A stretch of DNA of 64,000 nt from Reticulitermes speratus (GCA_021186555.1 JAJKFL010000039.1:14922733-14986732); one strand, 5' to 3'. Counted from the first letter of the stretch, positions 9,376-20,831 are shown. Notes: generated by a model from the sequence alone, not told the origin. A program made the numbers and translations.

Positions 9376-10250
9376 TGCTGTACTTATTACTTCATTAATG
9401 CTGCTAATGAAATACAAACAAAGCACTGCGTAGATATGTCAGATACACCTGCTTGTACTTGGGTGTAACTGCGACAGATGTATGGAGTACTTATCTAATC
9501 CTTAACACACCACGTGATGGTTCTAATGAAGCATTCTTAACAAGCAGTGCCGAGCTAGACAGGATAAGAGAACACGCAGCAACACACTTCTTACACACCT
9601 CTTGCCGCACCATTTTGGCTAATGCACTTTTTTTTATTATAAAATTTATTCCTGTTAAACTTTCCTTTGGTATCAATTGTTTCCTTCCAGTTTTTTAATT
9701 TACAAATCTGTTTTGATTACTAATAAGAACCAGATGATGGCGAGATTTGTTTTGAGGATTAGCTATTAACTAAAATTTAAAACTACTGCAAGTGACTATT
9801 GTTAGCCAAGCTACGTGTTTTCCAAATTCGACCGACATCCGAGCTGCATAATGAAAAATACCGTACAGTAGACCACAGTGTCCGCCAAAACTGTTCAAAA
9901 GGGGAGCGACATAAGGTTTTGCTTATACTTTATTAACAGAACATGAAAACATACATAAACTCTTTTTGATAGAGACTTCCCTTTGAGGGTAGAGTCAGCC
10001 GTAATCTCAAAATATTTACTTAAAATTACAGTTCTCTCAAAATCCTGACCCAGGCATGTTCACTTCAAAACTTACTACAAGTCTAGTTTTTATATTCTGA
10101 TTCTTAAGTGTTGACCTCATATGAACATGTGTCTAATTCTGAATGGTTACCGCGATACAGCTGTTTGAATCAACAAATACAAAACCATTGTGAATGACAA
10201 TAAAGATAGAGAAATTACTTACTGTTAATTTTATTTAAATTTAAATGACA
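9376..10250. other. Unannotated spacer
   Basis: No gene recognised. The words TGTCCGCCAAAACT at 9880-9893 recur in similar form at 50891-50903, possibly a shared repeat end. Confidence 0.35.
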
Positions 10251-10257
10251 CATTTAT

Positions 10258-10434
10258 TACCCACAATAAATTTTCGAAAACCCCACCGTCAACCTCAAAG
10301 CACTTTGCAACTCGTGTGCGAAGAGCGCGTGTCATTTGTCTGAATTGATCTTCACGTTTCTTTATGCGTGCAAAAGCATCCAAAGTGCGAGCGAGCAATT
10401 CGTCTCGTGTATCCACTTTGCTTTTGTAAATTTA
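10258..10434 (-). pseudogene. Transposase C-terminal relic (Tc1/mariner-like DDE type)
   Basis: About 55 residues on the minus strand, from IYKSKVDTRDELLART through ARIKKREDQF, TRALRTRVAKC and EVDGGVFENLL. I recognise this as the C-terminal tail of DDE-type transposases that are frequent in insect genomes, where the helix after the catalytic domain ends in an F-E-x-L-L motif. A stop codon lies five codons before VDT, and no catalytic DDE segment is seen upstream, so only a fragment remains. No terminal inverted repeats were identified around it. Confidence 0.5.
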
Positions 10435-10439
10435 TCTCT

Positions 10440-11040
10440 TCATCCAATCCTACAAATAAAAATCTAACGGAGTTAAAAGTCAGTAGATTCAAACAGCTCT
10501 ATCTCGGTAAACATAAACGTTCATATGAACTTTTTCTCACAATGACCGATACTATCACATCCCAAAAATTTAACTTTTCCTCCTGAATAACTATGTATAT
10601 GGGGCCCATCTAGAAACCTGACAGACACAGCTGCTTAATACGACACACAATGGTGCATTTGTCCACTCTTTTTTGTCTCAGATATGAGGGCCGTAAAATA
10701 ACCTCAAAACTTCCCGAAGCATGAGAGGGGATTTTGAAGGAACTGTCGTACATGGAGCCCAAGCCAAATTTGTTTCGGAACAAGAAGGGAGTATTCTTGT
10801 CGGTGCATCGGCACCCATCAGGTCTCCAGATCTACAACACGTGGAGACGGACAGGCGGGCGCAGGGCTAGCGATCCCACCTTGCGATATGGAGATTGGCA
10901 GGGGTGTGAACCTAGTTCTTCTCTTGATAAATATCGAAACAACGCGCTATGACACAAAACAACCATAACAGTAGATATTCATACAGTAACGTAAGGGCCC
11001 AAACGATAAATATTATGCTGGAAGTGTGCGTGTATATGTG
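10440..11040. other. Unannotated spacer
   Basis: Nothing recognised. The small open frames at 10368-10586 and 10734-10952 lack support. Confidence 0.4.
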
Positions 11041-11051
11041 TGTGTATTTTT

Positions 11052-11068
11052 GGGGGGGGGGGGGGGGG
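11052..11068 (+). repeat. G17 homopolymer run
   Basis: Seventeen consecutive G preceded by T and followed by CTGGTGG. Likely replication-slippage product; able to form quadruplex structures. Confidence 0.85.
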
Positions 11069-11299
11069 CTGGTGGAGTGTTAGCGAGAAGAATAGATCAT
11101 GAACAGAGGGGACAGAGACGTCATGGGGGCATGTTTGAGTACCTCAGTCCGATGTGTGTGTTAGATAATCACGCATTTGGGGAAATACCACATTATATTA
11201 TTCAGGCATCTACTACGTTACGAAGGGAAAGATATATGTAGGCCTACATTCGTGTTAAGAGCAAGAAAATAGACGTGTCTGACGAATATAATAATATAT

Positions 11300-11300
11300 A

Positions 11301-11369
<69 letters not shown>

Positions 11370-11446
11370 CACAACCACCACCACCGCCGCTGCTGCCGCC
11401 GCCACCACCACCATCACTACCAACAACAACGACAACAGCAGCAGCA
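11300..11446 (+). repeat. Compound trinucleotide microsatellite
   Basis: About 27 TAC/ACT units (11301-11370) pass without loss of triplet phase into CCA, CCG, CTG, CAA and CAG-type triplets up to 11446. The homopolymeric open frames on both strands (poly-Val, poly-Ser, poly-Thr) are artefacts of this repeat, with no flanking coding sequence. Confidence 0.9.
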
Positions 11447-13364
11447 TCACGTAGAATTATTGAAGGTAACAAATCAGTAGAGTGCAAGAAAGTAAATGAC
11501 TAGAACGGGGAAGAGAAGGAATGCAGATAAATTGTTTTGGAAAAATATCTTTTGCAGCTTGTGATAGAAAGTGCCAGTAAGGTGGTAAAATAAAAATGGA
11601 CACTGAAGAGATACGTCAGGAATTGAAGCTAAATATAGTGGCCTCAGGATCGTATCCAGTGTCAGGCTTCGGTATTATCTGTTATGAAGCAGTGGGATTT
11701 AATATCACAGAGGGCTAACTGCGTGACAAATCTAATGAATCGAGAGAGAAAGAGATGTGAGAAATAGCAGGCAAACACGGATACATGCAGCTGTACTATG
11801 CGCAAGGGGGAGTATTCAGGCGCTATCAAAATAATGGTCAACTGTAAAAAATCACATATGTACGTATATCTTATAACATTTAACACAATTATTTCAAAGT
11901 TGTCTCCTCAGAGGTTGTCACTGTCACACAGACCTCACACTCAGGCGTTTCCATTGATCTAATTAAACTATACAGTTGCGAAATACTGTTTCTTACTGTG
12001 GGCACAGAATGGAGACCGATTTAAAAAAGAGATGAGAAAGGCATTACATTACTTCATTTTCTGCCTTATTCATCTCCGATAACACAAAATACCTGCATGA
12101 GACACCTACCTAACAGTGCTGTGTTAAACTACACGATCTGACTTTGAGCCTACAGGCATACGTTTGATTTTAATATACCCGAGGAAAGGTATTTCTAAAG
12201 ACAGGAATCGTCCGCATTATTGCTGAAGCAAACCACGAGATTTGCCATTCTCAGTGTGAAATTATTGTAAACATAGCACATACAGCACAATGCAACACTT
12301 TCCAATCTGAGAGTTTTAAATTCGAACAGTTTGCATAATATTCTAATACAAGTTCAGTGCTTATATTTCATATCAGAACAACTTCTTATGCAATTCTGTA
12401 GAGTACTTAAGAATTCCTAAACTATATTTCTAAAGATTTATGGATAAACGCCTGACAGCATATACATAAAATATATTTAACTGTACAGAGTCCATGCATG
12501 TTTGTACGAATGTCCTCATGGGATAAGAACTTCCATGTAACAGCTACAGTGTAAATCATGTAAAACCACCACATAGATTCACACAAATCCACAGAACGCA
12601 TATAAGAGGTTGTTTTTATTACGGGGGGGTGCTTTTAGTTAAAAACACGATGACCACAGGCCTCTTGAACATGCAGAACGTTCAACAACGTGAATGTGAC
12701 AGAGTGTAGAATGAATTCCCCTGATAAATAGCATTCTGTATATGCAAGGGCTGTAGGGTACAGAAACTCAACATAATGGAGTGGCTAGGGTGGATTAAAA
12801 ATAAGTATTATGAACGGCTGCCGGTACTTGAAAACACAAAACACGCGTGTTGGGCCCAAAACCCTGAAGGCAGGAGGTAACGTAGTGGCATCTTCTGTCT
12901 CTCTCTTCTGATAATGAGAACTGCTGCCACAGTAACGATCAGTGACGCCCGTTTATTCGTCCACAAGAGAAAAGCACACAGTCAGGTGCACAACAACCTA
13001 AATCCACTTCTACAACATAAAGTAAAAAAGAAAGAACCTAACTCTTCCACTAAATTCGTTCTTTACGATTTTCACCCATCACTCGCATGAAGTTAACTGA
13101 CGACACAATTTTTTTTTTGGAGTTAATATAATAATGCTACAGATAAAAGACCTATTGCGCCTGTAACAAATTATATTCCTCCCTGTTTTGTAACATACAG
13201 AGTGATTTATGAAATGCCGAGGTTAGGTGGTAAATATTTGCAGAAAGATTACGCAAAAGTGTAAAATCTGTTCTGTATGAGATATATATATATATATACA
13301 GTATTTACAACCCTCATTTCCGCCGTTCCTCCAAATTCAGCTTCTTTGTCTTTTAAAATATTTA
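11447..13364. other. Unannotated spacer
   Basis: AT-rich, no gene or repeat family recognised. A (TA)n run sits at 13282-13299. Confidence 0.45.
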
Positions 13365-13660
13365 TTAAGGTAATTAAATAAATAAATCAACTAATGCACT
13401 ATTTGAATGCAGTGTCTTTCTTATACACCCTACACGTGTTTCGGACCTAGGTCCATCTTCGGAGGTCTCAGTATTGTTAAAACTACTAAAACAAGTACAT
13501 GTTTAAACGAAGTAGTTTTAGTTTTAGTAGTTTTAACAATACTGAGACCCCCTGAAGATGGACCTAGGTCCGAAACACATGTAGGGTGTATAAGATAGAC
13601 ACTACATTAAACTGGTCAAATAGTGCATTGGTTGGTCTATTTATTTAATTTAATTTATAG
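13365..13660. mobile_element. Near-perfect 300-bp inverted repeat with paired hammerheads
   Basis: Arms of about 130 bp (13365-13493 and 13520-13660) mirror each other: TAATGCACTATTTGA / AATAGTGCATTG, CTTATACACCCTACA / TGTAGGGTGTATAAG, the hammerhead block GGACCTAGGTCC, and GTCTCAGTATTGTTAAAAC / TTTTAACAATACTGAGAC. The centre is a short AT-rich loop near 13500. Each arm has a hammerhead core with GAAA pointing outward. The small open frame across it is a by-product of the symmetry. Confidence 0.72.
13548..13592 (+). ncRNA. Hammerhead ribozyme motif (right arm)
   Basis: CUGAAGA 13552-13558, one U, stem II GGACCUAGGUCC (fully self-complementary, 13560-13571), GAAA 13572-13575. After it, CAC and GUGU can close a 4-bp stem III with a 7-nt loop and a GUA triplet ending at 13590; alternatively the left-arm version ACACGUGU is an 8-bp palindrome suited to dimer pairing, with GGG/CCC as stem I. 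The left-arm motif (minus strand, 13430-13463) has CCGAAGA in place of CUGAAGA. Confidence 0.6.
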
Positions 13661-14807
13661 AAATGCACGGTGATAATAGTGTGACATTTATTTATTAAGG
13701 CTTCAAATACCTATAACAGAATTTTCAGTCTAGCTTCAGTGTTAATATTTATTTCTTAATTTAAGCTTCATGTAAGTAAGATTTCCCTTTTTTATGTTAA
13801 TACAAACTGAAATTAATTAGTCCTCTAATGGTAAATGCGAACCCTCCATACAAAATCTTTTTTGTTTGAGTATTTTCGATGAAACAGCATGCAGACAGAA
13901 GGGCCTATGGTCCCGTTCACCTACTTTATGAACATCGTGTAACAGAATGCACGGAAGCTAACTGTAATTCCTTACTGTGTCCCATTGCAAAAGAAATTAT
14001 GGGAGTCATTTTCAAATTTAATGCTACAGAATATCTGATTCACCTGTGCAAGAATTTATTGATATGATGGCATTCACCTTTTCAAAAAATATTTCGATTT
14101 TTTAATATAAACGTAACTTTAACATGATCCCTCTAGATAATTCTATCTCACATGGAAGCTGAGATTCTTTGACAAGATTTTAATTTTACCCTATCATTCA
14201 CGCTCAGCTGTCTTTCTTTGAGCATAGAGTTTGGACACACTCCCTACCCGCCGAAAGAGTTCTGTATTTTCTTCCCATAATATCCTCCATTTCGTCACCC
14301 TAATAATTCCAGTCCAGCAGCACGCTCTGAATTATCTAGCTCTTCACTGTGTAGTTTTGCTTACTGTCGTATTATAATTGAATAAAGTTCTCAATTTTTA
14401 TAAACTAATAAAATATCCGTTGATATTAAACGGAAGGTTTTGAGTATTCCCTAACTACCGTTTTCGTCGACAATTCTCCCATTGATTCACTGTTTCTCCT
14501 TATAGACTTTGAGGAAACCTTTATGTGCCTATAGGCTAAGGAAGGCTAACCCCAAATCCAGACACATATAAACATAAGCAAATCCATCACCATTTGTACT
14601 GGACGCCTTCTATTAAATAGGCAAATTCACAGGAAAAGGAAGACGAAGCAGGATGAGAAAACGTTTTAGGTAGGATTATAGAAAGAAGGCCTAATTTCAA
14701 ATTCCTAACTTTTATACTGCAGCTTCAAATACACTGTAACACAAATGTTTTTGCTGACACAATCTCCTTTTTTTGGGGGCTTTGTTCATCGTCTAATTTT
14801 GTAAAAA
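13661..14807. other. Unannotated spacer
   Basis: Nothing recognised; a 62-codon open frame at 13879-14067 is unsupported. Confidence 0.45.
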
Positions 14808-14848
14808 CACGACGTTTCGGAAGCCGGCTCTGCTTCCGTCTTCAGGCA
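14808..14848 (-). ncRNA. Solo hammerhead ribozyme motif
   Basis: Minus strand: CUGAAGA (14845-14839), one C, a perfect 6-bp stem II (GGAAGC with GCUUCC, 7-nt loop), GAAA (14818-14815), CGUC. The ACGU palindrome fits a dimeric stem III with GUC as cleavage triplet; stem I can form about three pairs (GUG with bases before the core). No inverted partner was found nearby, so this is a solo unit. Confidence 0.62.
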
Positions 14849-15324
14849 AAGAAGCACCTAACCTAGTGGACCACTTAGATGTTTTTGTTTCTTTCATGAA
14901 AACATCCATGGAGATTTTAACATAACTGTCACTAATAAAACGCAAAAAAGGACTTCAATTAAGAAAGAGAAGCTAAGAGAAGCATCTTTTTCACTGACAT
15001 TATGCATTTCAAAGTTGTAGAGGGGCAGGGATTGCTGGTCTGAGCTGGATAATTTGTTCGGTTTAGTAGATCAGAAGGCCAGAAGCATGATCAATTACAG
15101 AACACAAGTTAATGGTTTACCTTGGCGGTTGATTGGTTGACGTGTACATGACTTGAAGGAAGTGAATGAATAACACCTTCACCTTCGAAATGAAGTGCCC
15201 CTGTTCCTGTTTTTCTAAATTAATCCTATTCGCGCTTTGAAACCCCCATTGACCAGGTGTGGATGTTTGCCCAGTGACCTGTACATTATTTTCGGAAGTT
15301 TCGAATAACGATATTAAAAAAAGT
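14849..15324. other. Unannotated spacer
   Basis: Nothing recognised. Confidence 0.4.
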
Positions 15325-15478
15325 GTTCTAAAGTGTGACGCCGTATATTCTGGTCAACAGTTACCGACGTTTCTAACGAACCTCCTGCTTTCATCTTCTG
15401 ATTGAGGATGAAGGTAACATGCGCTTCCGGAACCTTGTATATTTACGGAAGTTACACGGCGCATCCCAGAACACAGCA
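15325..15478. mobile_element. Fold-back hammerhead unit
   Basis: The left arm has GACGCCGTATATTCTGG, TTACCGACGTTTC and TTTCATCTTCTG (minus-strand core). The right arm has ATTGAGGATGAAGG, GCGCTTCCGGAAC, then TTACGGAAGTTACACGGCGC. The arms are imperfect inverted repeats of about 70 bp. GACGCCGT...TTACCGACGTTTC is shared with the unit at 42183 and, in part, at 19686, marking one subfamily. Confidence 0.58.
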
Positions 15479-15479
15479 C

Positions 15480-16460
15480 TATGCATAACCACCTTCGCAA
15501 CAATTTCAGAACTCACATCACTATTACAAACACCGAGTTACGGATACTTGTGAAATTCTGTATGAACGAAATAGCACTGTCTAACGTGCTGAAATCAGTA
15601 ATAGCAAAATGATAACATGGCGAAATTCTGAGGTGGCAGTGACACTGGCGCTAATCAATGACTTCACGCGTACGGCATTGTGTGACTTATTTTCACAGTA
15701 TCCACCCTTCTTCTGAGTTAATACTTTGAAAATACTATCCTATAAAGTAATATATTAGCCATACAAAACAAATAGTTTTCGTCAGTCACAGCTACTTGTG
15801 ATATGGATAGGTTTGTATTATTACCTCGTCTTCCTTTGTCGTGACGCTGTGAGTCAAAAATCATACAAGTAAGAGTCTTGTCCTTTAAAAAAGTGGGCCA
15901 GATTCGAGGTCGGACATGTTGTCACGATCGTCATAGTCCGAACGGCTATCCACAGGAAAGAAAATTGCTGTAATTTTGGGAAGAAATTTAAGATCAAATT
16001 TGGCTTATATTTAATTACTTACAAATTCTAATTCTTTGGAACCATCTAAGGTATGTTTGTAGTTTTAACAGGCTTATTTTGAGATTCGGTAAGTACACAG
16101 ATAACTTTAAAAGAGCGATAACCGATAAGCAAATTCGAAAATATTTCTGGGGAGAAGTGAGCACTTTTATTTTCATTATAATTTCTTTATTGAAATATTT
16201 AGGGTTGCGCAACTCGTCAATAGAATCCCTTTGTCTATAATACTCGAATATTCGTAACTTTGTTTCCAAAGTTCATCCTCTGGTCTCTAATGTGAGAAAA
16301 CTGAGTGCGGTCCATAAATTCGTACCCTATTTCTCCAATCTGTTATCAATATTCTCGCATACAAGCTTCGATATCCCAAGTGCTGTCTTATGGTCAACAT
16401 TCTTTCACTTAGTGAATGCGTGCTACAATTCACACCCATTTCATCGAGTTTTTACAAGGA
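15480..16460. other. Unannotated spacer
   Basis: Nothing recognised; an 84-codon minus-strand frame at 16015-16269 is unsupported. Confidence 0.4.
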
Positions 16461-16461
16461 T

Positions 16462-16600
16462 ATTAAGGAGAATAATATTAATACGGATCTTAAACACTTT
16501 GAGGACAAAACTGAATGCAACTAAGCACAGGGTAGCATGGCAGGCTTTTGCGAAAACGTTAATGAAACTGTGGGTTTCATAAATGCTAGGTTGCACGTGG
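16462..16600 (+). mobile_element. LINE 3'-end relic
   Basis: Translation in mixed frames gives RRENNINTDLKH and then HRVAWQAFAKTLMKLWVS. These match the C-terminal pattern RRWEDNIKMDL...DRWRAFVxxxMNLRVP of a LINE whose 3' end is scattered over this window (also near 21.5, 23.4, 35.2, 43.8, 48.6, 54.8 and 55.5 kb). Frame is broken and no RT core remains. The clade is not certain; it resembles RTE-type C-termini. Confidence 0.55.
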
Positions 16601-16619
16601 ATCAGCTGTAAAAGAAATG

Positions 16620-18240
16620 TAAAAAACAAAGAGCCGACAACGTATGGTACACCTTATCGTGTGAAGACAGTTACCCCTTTAAAGCCTGTGATTACTATAT
16701 GTACCGCCACGTTCAATACTAACAGCTCTGCAGGTTGCTTAAATATTTTATTCGTCCTCATGCTACCGACAATGTACGGCTATTATTTCACTACACAGAA
16801 GTCACAGCTTTGTCTTTCTAATGAAAGCTCACAGTGCTTTCTATGCGGTACGAACTGAATATTTGTAAGCAAGGTAGATTAATATTAGTTTTTTAAATGG
16901 ATAATCATAAAGATCTTCATATGGTATTTTCTTTTCAAGATTTTATTTTCCAGCACCATCACACCATGCCCTTACCTCTAACGCCATATTCCATTTGAAG
17001 AGCTCTACGTAAGAAAGCGGGCAAAAGGAAAGCTTTCTGTCTTTCAGTCTGTAGCCCTTTGGGGCTTTCAGGGTTAAGTTTATGAAATAATAAACACAAA
17101 TTTTGATTTTCCAGCCCTTATAACACTTTTGCTCACAGTGTCTGTTAACATCATGTTATGAATATAAAAATAACAAGACGGAATTGGCAGCACAGTGCGC
17201 CTGTAAACGGCCGGCAAACAAAAGCTTACCTAACTGCATTGTTCCGTGTTCCATTATTATGTGGTCGACCCTAACTCTTTGTTATAAAATACGGTCATAC
17301 ACACTCCTCCCCTTCCCTCACCTTTACACTGACATGTGCCACAATTTTAAAACGCTATTTGGACATTATTTTAAAGTGAAAAGCATGTCTATATAGATGC
17401 CACAGACAGAGGTCGGGTTGTAGTAAGAGAAATGAATCATGTCGTGGATCGCTCTAGTACAGTGCTGCCCTCAGCATCTAGCGTGCGCAGATCGGACTTT
17501 GTTTACCGTCGTCATGATGATAATACCGCGTTAGCGTACAGTACAAATCTTTACAATAAACAATTGCATAATATGACCAACAATGTAAGAAATAAGCATG
17601 AAATGAATAGCATTTTATGAGTAGACCTAGGTTTGTAGTAATTATTGCATTTCATAAGAGTAAATAGTATGATGTATATATAATATACAACATGTATTTT
17701 ATATAATATATGTATTATATTATATGATATGTACAGACACCAATAATTAACCGTCTAAACCAACACGTATTTAAATTGTTGCTTTAGTTAATTACTGACG
17801 TCAATAAATAGTTTAACAATCTTTTAGGATCGACTGTACGATAAAAAGTGAAAGGCTAATAACATATTAAGGTTAAATACATTAATTCTGAGAAAGTCTA
17901 CTACATCTTATAAAGTCCAAATAAAAACTGTTTGAAAAGAAACAGCAACAAGACATATTTGTTGGGAGGCCAGTAGCATAAATTATTACGCCCAAGATAA
18001 TAGGCCTACTAACGTGAGTAGTCAAAATTTAACTTCCGTGTAGTGGCGAGGTTAAGAACTAGTAGAGGTACACTTCTGTTTCCTCTATATACCTTCATGT
18101 CTTGGATAGCGACAAGGTTAACTTTTTCTGTGCTAAAGGTCTGAAAAGGAAATATCAGAGCAGGCTGACAAATTTCACGTCACTGCAATTGTCACTCTGT
18201 GTGAGCTATCAGTAAAATTTTTCCCTGTGCAAACAATAAA
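16620..18240. other. Unannotated AT-rich spacer
   Basis: No gene recognised. An AT-rich self-complementary patch of TATATAATATA type lies at 17672-17732. Confidence 0.4.
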
Positions 18241-18485
18241 AGCGTATAGGGGGAGTAGAGGTATACCTCCACTCATTCTTCATCACGGCACTAACTAGAG
18301 GTAAATGGTTAACGTCACGCGCAGGCCGCTTTACCCACGGGAAAGTACTCCTGTACCCATTAAATAGGAGGCTGGGTGGGCCCCAGAGCAGGTCTGGACG
18401 TTTTTAGAGAAGATAAAAGTTTCTTGACCCTACAGGGATTCGAACCTCGGACCGTCCAGCCAGTAGCCTAGTCGTGAGGTATTAG
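18241..18485 (-). mobile_element. SINE family D, minus-strand copy
   Basis: Read on the minus strand: CGACTAGGCTACTGGCTGG, box B GGTTCGAATCCC (18431-18442 on plus as GGGATTCGAACC), CGTCCAGACCTGCTCTGG, GGGCCCACCCAGCCTCC, TTTAATGGGTACAGG, GGTAAAGCGGCCTGCGCGTG and TACCTCTACTCCCCCTATA. All family D blocks are present in order. Confidence 0.8.
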
Positions 18486-18489
18486 TAAA

Positions 18490-19338
18490 ACACTTTATAA
18501 CAAAGTATCGCGGTACACAAGTTTAAGTTTTAACGAAGATATTGCTCAATACAGGCGACCCTAATCCGTGACAAGCCTGGGGCAGTTGCCACATTACACC
18601 TCTGGTTATTAGTATTACCATATTTGTAGTGTAGTATTAGAGTAAACGAATTGTATACCAGTTTATTACCCAGCCTGTAATGTCGCACAATCTTGACACC
18701 TGCCGAGTTTACAAGCCAACTATGATCCATCCTGAAGCTACCACTAAGTACCAGAATGTAGCTACTTAACTGCGAACTGATTGTGGTTTTATAGAAGCTC
18801 CAAATTACAAAACTCGATAGAAGGTGTTCTCTAAAATTAATGTACCCTCTATCCGTATACATTACACTTGGGCACATTTTTACATTAGAAACACGCTCTA
18901 TATTTGTCTGGGTCAGCTAGTATGTGCTTCTCATATCTGAACTAGAAGCTTTTAACCAGAACGAAACACGAGTTTTGTATTTAGCAGCCATGCTAGTTTA
19001 GCTGTATATACAGTTCTCATGGCATAAATGTCACAAGGAAACACGAAAATTTGGAAGGTTATGTTGTTGTTGCATGTAATAAAATAAAGATGCTTTTAGT
19101 TTGAATCGGTCTGTACAAGAGTCTGCTATTGAAAACAATGTTTTAAGAATTGTATCAGCTAGTGTACACAACCCTGTAGTGTTACACGTAGATAATGATG
19201 GTGTATAGTCAAGTTCTGAGCGTAGAGGATATGTAACTATAAATATACAACTATAGTAAAGCAATATAGATTAATAGAATGTTTCTTCTAACAAAAGTAT
19301 CATCGATAACAAGAATACGAATATAAATAAAAATATAA
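18490..19338. other. Unannotated spacer
   Basis: Nothing recognised; a 115-codon minus-strand frame at 18530-18877 has no known motif. Confidence 0.4.
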
Positions 19339-19339
19339 A

Positions 19340-19528
19340 TCCGGTCGAACTCGGTTATAACGCCACGAAAGGAACTGAATATATTGCGTCGTTATGAACG
19401 ACTGTTGTTATAACCGAGGAGTATAATGTTATGGTATACAGTGAGGAATTAATTGGTATCACAGAATATTTGACGCTATAGACGAGGTTTCGCATAAACC
19501 GATGTCGTTATAACCGGGTTCGACTGTA
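19340..19528. mobile_element. MITE with pogo/Tigger-like terminal inverted repeats
   Basis: The right end (19506-19526) reads CGTTATAACCGGGTTCGACTG followed by TA. The left end (19341-19362) is its inverse, CCGGTCGAACTCGGTTATAACG, with a few changes. Inside, GTCGTTATGAAC and GTTGTTATAACCGAGG repeat the same words. Ends of the form CAGTCGAACCxxGxTATAACG with TA target sites are typical of pogo-like elements. At about 190 bp it cannot encode a transposase. Confidence 0.62.
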
Positions 19529-19599
19529 TATATTGTACTGAGGTTGTCATGCAAGTGAAGGTTACTCGTAGTATCTTCTGGTAGTAATGGCGTGTGGTA

Positions 19600-19830
19600 T
19601 GGCATAGAGGTACCAAAGTATTGAAAGGATCTTCTGCCTCCATTTTCACCATACGCTATGAAGAAGGAGAGCTTCTTGTGATATGACGCCGTGTAGTTTT
19701 ACAGAGAAGCAAGTACGTTTCGAAAGAATCTGCTGCCTCTGTTTTAGATTATACTTTAAACATGGACAGAAGTACTTATTTCCGAAATGTTGCTACGCAT
19801 CAAATTACACGGTAGTTGGCATGCCTTAAA
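19600..19830. mobile_element. Fold-back hammerhead unit, with an older partial unit
   Basis: The left arm (19681-19748) has GACGCCGTGTAG, TACGTTTCG and a decayed core. The right arm (19753-19822) has TTTCCGAAATG and TTACACGG. Just upstream (19617-19660) a further degenerate half-copy (GGATCTTCTGCCTCCATTTTCA) is visible. Ribozyme cores are too decayed to be active. Confidence 0.48.
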
Positions 19831-20039
19831 AGACTTGACAGCAGCAAAATCCTTAAAGTTAAAACGGAAAAGAGAAATAAGAATTCAGCAAAAAAAAAAC
19901 AGTTTGCTTTAGTATTTATTCTAGCGCCGTTATCACAGTGTTATCTCGAATTTATTTTAAAAGAAATATTTATGTCACATGTCTGAGAAACTAAACCAAT
20001 CATCGAATATACATGCTGAATATCATATTTCAATGGGCT

Positions 20040-20150
20040 TACGGAAAAGGTTGAAAAGAAATAAAGACGAAGAAGAAAATAAAGAAATAAAGGAGCAAAT
20101 AAACCAATAAGGAAGAAAAGAAAAAAAATAAACAAATAAATAAGGAGCAA
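20040..20150 (+). repeat. A-rich low-complexity tract
   Basis: Purine-rich run of AAATAAAG and GAAGAAGA words. The open frames opposite it encode Leu/Phe runs only because of composition. Confidence 0.7.
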
Positions 20151-20499
20151 GTTTACTGCCGAGTATCAGTGTGTTATACATATAGACCAGGTGTTTGTGT
20201 TTTGTGTGTTGGCTCATAGGACACAAGTGTACGGTGTGAAATATGTTTCTTGTTAAGAAACGAATGCCTGTGTTACATCTAAACTTGGCAGAAACGGAAA
20301 GTTCTTCGTGCTATTTGACATTCGTATAAGAAAATAAGAAGCAATAATATTATCTTCGCGTTCGTCAACCAATAATTTCCAGAAAATCAGGATTAATTTT
20401 GTTTAAACAAAAGAAACAACGTTTGTATTGCTCGTAGACTAAACTTTCGAACGGATGCTACCTCGATTCTGGTGATGATACGAAACGAAGTATGAGTAT

Positions 20500-20830
20500 G
20501 GCCGTGTCATGGCTCAGGCGGTTAGTCGCCGGCCTCTCGCCGCGGAGGTTCGGGTTCGATCCCAGGTTAGTCCATGTGGGATTTGTGGTGGATGAAGTGG
20601 CACTGGGACAGGTTTTTCCTCGAGTACTTCGGTTTTCCCCTGTCAATTTCATTCCACTGATGCTCCATTACAAGGAAAAACGAAAAAAAAAAACTGATTA
20701 ATCATTTTTTATTCTGTAATCACCGTGCGACTGATTAATCATCTTCATCACAGGGTTGCACAATAAGCCTCAAGGCTGCGGTGCGTCCGTATCATCTGCT
20801 GCGGGGCCCCACACACACACAAAAAAAAAC
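20500..20830 (+). mobile_element. tRNA-derived SINE, family B copy 1
   Basis: Box A TGGCTCAGGCGGTTAG (20510-20525), box B GGTTCGATCCC (20552-20562), then TCCATGTGGGAT, TGGTGGATGAAGTGGCACTGG, GAGTACTTCGGTTTTCC, a central A-rich tract and the 3' block TTGCACAATAAGCCTCAAGG / GTGCGTCCGTATCATCTGCTG, ending in CA and A runs. It carries an extra 37 bp relative to copy 2, between two ACTGATTAATCAT repeats. Confidence 0.88.
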
Positions 20831-20831
20831 G

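Noticed and set aside
11218-11487. Poly-Ser / poly-Val protein
   Set aside because: Pure consequence of the triplet microsatellite on the minus strand.
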